A DNA stretch of 26,972 bases from Bacteroidota bacterium (GTDB lineage Bacteria > Bacteroidota > Bacteroidia > Sphingobacteriales > Sphingobacteriaceae): assembly GCA_023427985.1 (NCBI GenBank), contig JAEYZM010000025.1, positions 1 through 26,972 on the forward strand. Direction: 5' to 3'. Shown here one piece after another: positions 24,172 through 26,972 of this stretch. The notes beneath the pieces were generated by a model. That model saw only the letters and a program-made list of their open reading frames with translations, had not been told where the DNA came from and did not search any database. The position numbers and the translations under genes were made by a program. Each line of letters begins with the position of its first letter. Position 1 is the stretch's first letter.

Positions 24172-25400
24172 TAACGTATACTTAAATATTCATCCAAACA
24201 ATGAGTAATAACACTGTACTCTAATGATCCAGGCATTGAAATGTTTTTTGTCTCTAACAATAATTGCTTCCCTTTGGCTCCTATTGATTTAATGGCATAA
24301 GCTGCTGTAAGTGCAACATCTCTATTCTTATTATGCAAAGACTTAATTAAAAAATCCAGTGAATCTTGCGCACCTATTTTAGCGATGCTTTCAATAATGG
24401 CTTGTTTTATATCTGTACTTTCTGATTGTTTATACAATTCCATTAAATCGGGAATCGCTTCAAAAGATTCTAATGAACCTAAAGTTTTAATAGCATTCAA
24501 TTGTAAATTAGTTTGATTCGATTTGAGCAATTGAATAATGTCAAACTCCGCACCTAACTGATGATAATATTCAATCATTCTCAAAGAAAAAATTTGTATG
24601 CTAGTTTGTTTAGAGCTCAACCATTTACTAAACATTGGGATTTCAATATCCTTTCCTGTAATGATTGCATTTAAGAGACAAACCTGTTGCCATTCCGTTA
24701 ATTCCTTATCGGTATCCAATAATGCATAAGGATTTTTCTTATCCAATTTAAGTAAGGCAATACCGGCTTCGAGTCGTAATGTAGGATTGATATGATTCAA
24801 AGATTTACGAATGTGTTGCGCGGCTTCTTCAATATCCATTTGCGAGAGCTCTCGGATTGCGCTTGACCTGCGTGTCCAACTTTCCGAATGCAATGCATTC
24901 ATTGCAGAAACATGAAATTTTAATTGAATATAAATTCCACGCAATACATCGGCACTCTCTCCTTTGAATTGTTTGTGCAATTCGAGTAATTCAGAACGCA
25001 ATAAGTTGGAATAAAAATTAGAAGTGTATCGTATTTTGTTTAGTCTATGTATAATCTCCTGCTTACGCTCCCCTTCGCTCTCATCGGCATAAATAATTTC
25101 TGTTAGCAACTCTTGAATTTCGTGATAGATTTTTGATTTCCGATTTTTGAAATAAGCAACTACGTATCGGTTGAAAATCAAAAACAAACTAATGCCAATA
25201 AAAAGCAGTAAACAGATAAAGCTGAACCAATAACAAAATTGAATAATGGGATCAGAATTATTAAAACCACTGAGTATGTATTCCCATACAGAACTTGCTG
25301 CTTTGGGACTATTTTCTTTTGTTAGGTCGATGGTACTGTTGGTAAATCCATCTGAAGGAAGAACAAAAGTACTATCTGAATTTTGAGCGTTTGCAATCAT
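24171..25400 (-). CDS. Single-pass membrane HEAT-repeat protein
   Basis: The 409-residue protein has an approximately 50-residue polar N-terminus, one transmembrane helix (53-77) followed by basic residues (KNRKSK), so N-out, C-in, and a cytoplasmic region of paired helices. HEAT/Armadillo-type units are clear from about residue 170, for example AIRELSQMDIEEAAQHIRKSL, LRLEAGIALLKL, LQLNAIKTLGSLESFEAIPDLMELYK, IKQAIIESIAKIGAQDSLDFLIKSL and VALTAAYAIKSIGAKG. Such arrays bind other proteins. It lies between the receiver and the glycosyltransferase, each joined by a TAATG overlap, so it is a natural candidate to link signalling to the synthase; that role is inferred. Confidence 0.85.
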   Translation of the reverse strand: MIANAQNSDSTFVLPSDGFTNSTIDLTKENSPKAASSVWEYILSGFNNSDPIIQFCYWFSFICLLLFIGISLFLIFNRYVVAYFKNRKSKIYHEIQELLTEIIYADESEGERKQEIIHRLNKIRYTSNFYSNLLRSELLELHKQFKGESADVLRGIYIQLKFHVSAMNALHSESWTRRSSAIRELSQMDIEEAAQHIRKSLNHINPTLRLEAGIALLKLDKKNPYALLDTDKELTEWQQVCLLNAIITGKDIEIPMFSKWLSSKQTSIQIFSLRMIEYYHQLGAEFDIIQLLKSNQTNLQLNAIKTLGSLESFEAIPDLMELYKQSESTDIKQAIIESIAKIGAQDSLDFLIKSLHNKNRDVALTAAYAIKSIGAKGKQLLLETKNISMPGSLEYSVITHCLDEYLSIR

Positions 25401-25759
25401 TAAGTTTTCAATAATCGTTTAACCCGAACAGAGAGTTCTGTAGGACTAAAAGGTTTGGTGATGTAATCGTCGGCACCAATCGCAAAGCCATCGAGTACCG
25501 CATTCTCTGCACCTACTGCCGATAAAATAATGATGGGAGTACCAATTGCTTTTTTGTTTTTTACAAAATCGACAATCTCCAAACCATTATTAAATGGAAG
25601 CATAACATCGGTAATAATTAAATCAAATCTTTCTGTATCTAATAGTTCCAATGCTTTCTTACCATCTTCAGCTATGGTAACTTCATAACCATCTTTGCTT
25701 AGCCTAAAGTTCAAAGCTTTTAGCATCAATGGTTCATCGTCTATTACTAATATTTTCAT
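25400..25759 (-). CDS. Stand-alone response regulator receiver
   Basis: A 119-residue CheY-like receiver with no output domain. The phosphorylation site is complete: Asp7-Asp8, phospho-acceptor Asp51 in LIITDVMLPFNNG, Ser80 in IIILSA and Lys102 in YITKPFSP. The C-terminal helix ends right after the domain, so it must act by protein contact or as a relay step. It is 24 bases downstream of the HPt gene and overlaps the HEAT gene by one base. The HEAT protein or the glycosyltransferase is a plausible target. No histidine kinase is present in the window. Confidence 0.95.
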   Translation of the reverse strand: MKILVIDDEPLMLKALNFRLSKDGYEVTIAEDGKKALELLDTERFDLIITDVMLPFNNGLEIVDFVKNKKAIGTPIIILSAVGAENAVLDGFAIGADDYITKPFSPTELSVRVKRLLKT

Positions 25760-25783
25760 TATAGATGTTGTTGTTTAAATGTA

Positions 25784-26134
25784 TTAGGATTTTTTCAAGT
25801 CCTGCAATGCCGACTCTAACTCAGCAAGTACTTGTAAAAAATCTGGCTCTAACTTATTAACCATGTCTAAAATCTCAGTTGCGTTCGCATTCTCCTTGCA
25901 TAGTTTTTCTAAGATTGCCGATGTGTTGGACAAATGTTCCAGACCCATAAATAAAAAAGTAGCTTTCGATTTATGAGCAAGTTTTCCAAGATTCTCAACA
26001 TCCATCTGAGTTTTAAAAGCATTGAACTCTTGTAAATATCCAGGTGCATTATCAATAAATGTTTGCACCATGTCCACCATAAAGTCTTTATCTCCCTCCG
26101 CTAATTCTCTCAAATAATTTAAATTAATTGACAT
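25784..26134 (-). CDS. Histidine phosphotransfer (HPt) protein
   Basis: A 116-residue all-helical protein with the HPt signature AHKSKATFLFMGLEHLS, phospho-accepting His54. Length and helices fit a free-standing HPt that passes phosphate between a hybrid kinase receiver and a downstream receiver, such as the one encoded 24 bases further on. It appears to be the first gene of the minus-strand operon. The partner kinase is not seen here. Confidence 0.93.
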   Translation of the reverse strand: MSINLNYLRELAEGDKDFMVDMVQTFIDNAPGYLQEFNAFKTQMDVENLGKLAHKSKATFLFMGLEHLSNTSAILEKLCKENANATEILDMVNKLEPDFLQVLAELESALQDLKKS

Positions 26135-26197
26135 AGATTTTTTTTCAGTTTAATGTAAAATTGCATTGCTGAAATTTTTTTTTGTTGCTCTCAATTA

Positions 26198-26227
26198 TAA
26201 AAATAATTAATAATCTTGAAATTACAA
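26198..26227 (-). promoter_or_regulatory. Candidate promoter for the HPt-receiver-HEAT-GT2 operon
   Basis: On the minus strand, TTG (26227-26225), 19 bases, then TATTTTTA (26205-26198), one mismatch from TAnnTTTG with suitable spacing. The leader would be about 57 bases. The AT-rich composition makes chance matches likely. The rest of 26135-26326 holds only a weak inverted repeat (ATTGGAA/TTCCAAT at 26299-26320) and nothing else recognised. Confidence 0.28.
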
Positions 26228-26326
26228 TCCTTTGCGATGTATTTCAACACAGCAAGATTGCTCTGCTTCCAGTCTTCCTTTTAATCCAGGTAATCAATAT
26301 TGGAAATAATTAATTCCAATAAGCGA

Positions 26327-26517
26327 TTAAATTTCCGATCGGTATTTTCTCTGATTCGAATTCTCAAGTATTTCCAAAATCGAATCCAGGCTAGCAAAAA
26401 AATTAGAACTATAAAAATTGATGAGTTCTATGCCCGAGTGATAAGGCAATAAGATTTCTGTGATTAATAAATCGTAGGTATGCCGATGTAGCGTTCGCAG
26501 ACGAATAGAATTCTCAT
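26327..26517 (-). pseudogene. Decayed response-regulator receiver relic
   Basis: The minus strand from 26517 reads ATG then MRILFV, like a receiver first strand, but hits a stop after 17 codons. In a second frame, starting a little further on, it reads TYDLLITEILLPYHSGIEL, which aligns with RFDLIITDVMLPFNNGLEI of the intact receiver at 25400; over 22 residues 9 are identical and most others conservative. The helix 1 to strand 2 region is missing, the phospho-acceptor Asp is Glu, and the C-terminal half is unrecognisable. An open frame running back to a TTG at 26569 crosses a terminator hairpin and is not taken as a real gene. Confidence 0.6.
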
Positions 26518-26534
26518 GGTCTTTGAACAAATTA

Positions 26535-26567
26535 AAATAAAAAAGGCTGTAGGCGCCACCTACAGCC
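26535..26567 (-). terminator. Intrinsic terminator of the beta-helix protein gene
   Basis: On the minus strand: stem GGCTGTAGG, five-base loop TGGCG, stem CCTACAGCC, then TTTTTTATTTT. The nine-base stem and U-tract are strong. It lies 82 bases after the stop of the gene at the right edge and before the HPt operon, isolating the two. Confidence 0.82.
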
Positions 26568-26648
26568 AAAATGATTTAATTTTCGCTCTCGGTTCGGTTC
26601 TACGGAAACATCGACCTAAGGTTACAAAAAAATTAAAATAATTTCATT

Positions 26649-26972
26649 TTATTCATAACACCCTATAGATGAGGGATTTCCACGAACAATTCCATCGGCA
26701 TCCTGCAATAAAACAGCAGGATTGGAGATTTGCGGAATGCGTGCTCGGGCTGGGGAGCCATCTTTCAATCGGTAGTTTTCAGTAAAATTTTGATTGAGGC
26801 TCAAGCTTGGATCTTTAAACTGTGGATTCAAATTCTTAAAGTTACTAGCCGGCCAATTCTGTGTAGTTTTTAATAAATTATTTTCGGTAATAACTGCTGA
26901 GGATGTATTTAAAAGCTCTACCAAATATTCATCTTGTTCGGTACCTGTGACAATATTTGCTTGAAAATTCAC
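26649..26972 (-). CDS. C-terminal part of a secreted beta-helix-like (choice-of-anchor Q type) protein, 5' end outside window
   Basis: An open frame of 107 codons enters from the right edge and ends at TAA (26649). The last 40 residues, with DGSPARARIPQISN, DADGIVRG and a closing SSIGCYE, match the typical end of right-handed parallel beta-helix surface proteins, where SPA.D.G, D..G..R and IGAYE-like motifs cap the helix. No T9SS tail follows. The N-terminus, signal peptide and any start codon lie beyond the window; the apparent GTG at the edge is not a real start. A terminator follows 82 bases downstream. Confidence 0.72.
   Translation of the reverse strand: MNFQANIVTGTEQDEYLVELLNTSSAVITENNLLKTTQNWPASNFKNLNPQFKDPSLSLNQNFTENYRLKDGSPARARIPQISNPAVLLQDADGIVRGNPSSIGCYE

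Noticed and set aside
26299..26320. Inverted repeat ATTGGAA/TTCCAAT as terminator or operator
   Set aside because: Seven-base AT-rich stem without a U-tract, expected by chance at this composition.
26327..26569. Intact 80-residue protein from TTG at 26569
   Set aside because: The start lies in a terminator hairpin and the frame holds only part of a receiver; treated as a relic.

Overview
The window is AT-rich, gene-dense DNA from a member of the Bacteroidota. The evidence is a type IX secretion sorting tail on one protein, a DUF4292-type lipoprotein, a YaiO-family barrel, start codons without purine-rich ribosome sites, and several -7 boxes matching the Bacteroidota TAnnTTTG consensus. A finer placement is not supported. 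No rRNA, tRNA, CRISPR array, insertion sequence or phage gene was seen.

Left part (1-3365). A 5' portion of NADP-type malic enzyme (minus strand) diverges from a secreted, repeat-rich T9SS cargo protein that ends in a strong hairpin terminator. Short palindromic repeats (core TCCCGATAGCTATCGGGA), flanked by 7- and 8-base tandem words, sit between genes here and again near 11.96 kb.

Middle part (3366-16951, all minus strand). This is a long envelope and housekeeping series. In transcription order it holds a sugar-phosphate nucleotidyltransferase, a TonB-C-domain protein, a nitronate monooxygenase-like flavoprotein, acylphosphatase, a Wzx-type flippase, dUTPase, a second nucleotidyltransferase, a TPR protein, a DUF4292 lipoprotein, an EnvC-like degenerate M23 protein, TatA, GatA and an MltD-like lytic transglycosylase with three LysM domains. 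Several neighbours overlap or nearly touch, so most of this is probably a few operons serving polysaccharide precursor supply, export and peptidoglycan remodelling.

Right part (17044-26134). Two tail-to-tail operons meet with a 17-base overlap. The plus-strand operon is glyA, a TPR/YaiO outer-membrane barrel, and an unrecognised membrane-anchored extracytoplasmic protein. The minus-strand operon is an HPt protein, a stand-alone receiver, a one-pass membrane HEAT-repeat protein, a processive family-2 glycosyltransferase and an LtaS-like phosphoglycerol transferase. Five junctions in the two operons are TAATG overlaps or a one-base gap. Together they look like a phosphorelay-controlled system that makes, possibly decorates, and exports a surface polysaccharide. 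This is the best candidate for something undescribed, and the role is inferred.

Right edge (26135-26972). A decayed response-regulator relic and a hairpin terminator lie between the HPt gene and the 3' end of a secreted beta-helix-like protein that runs off the window.
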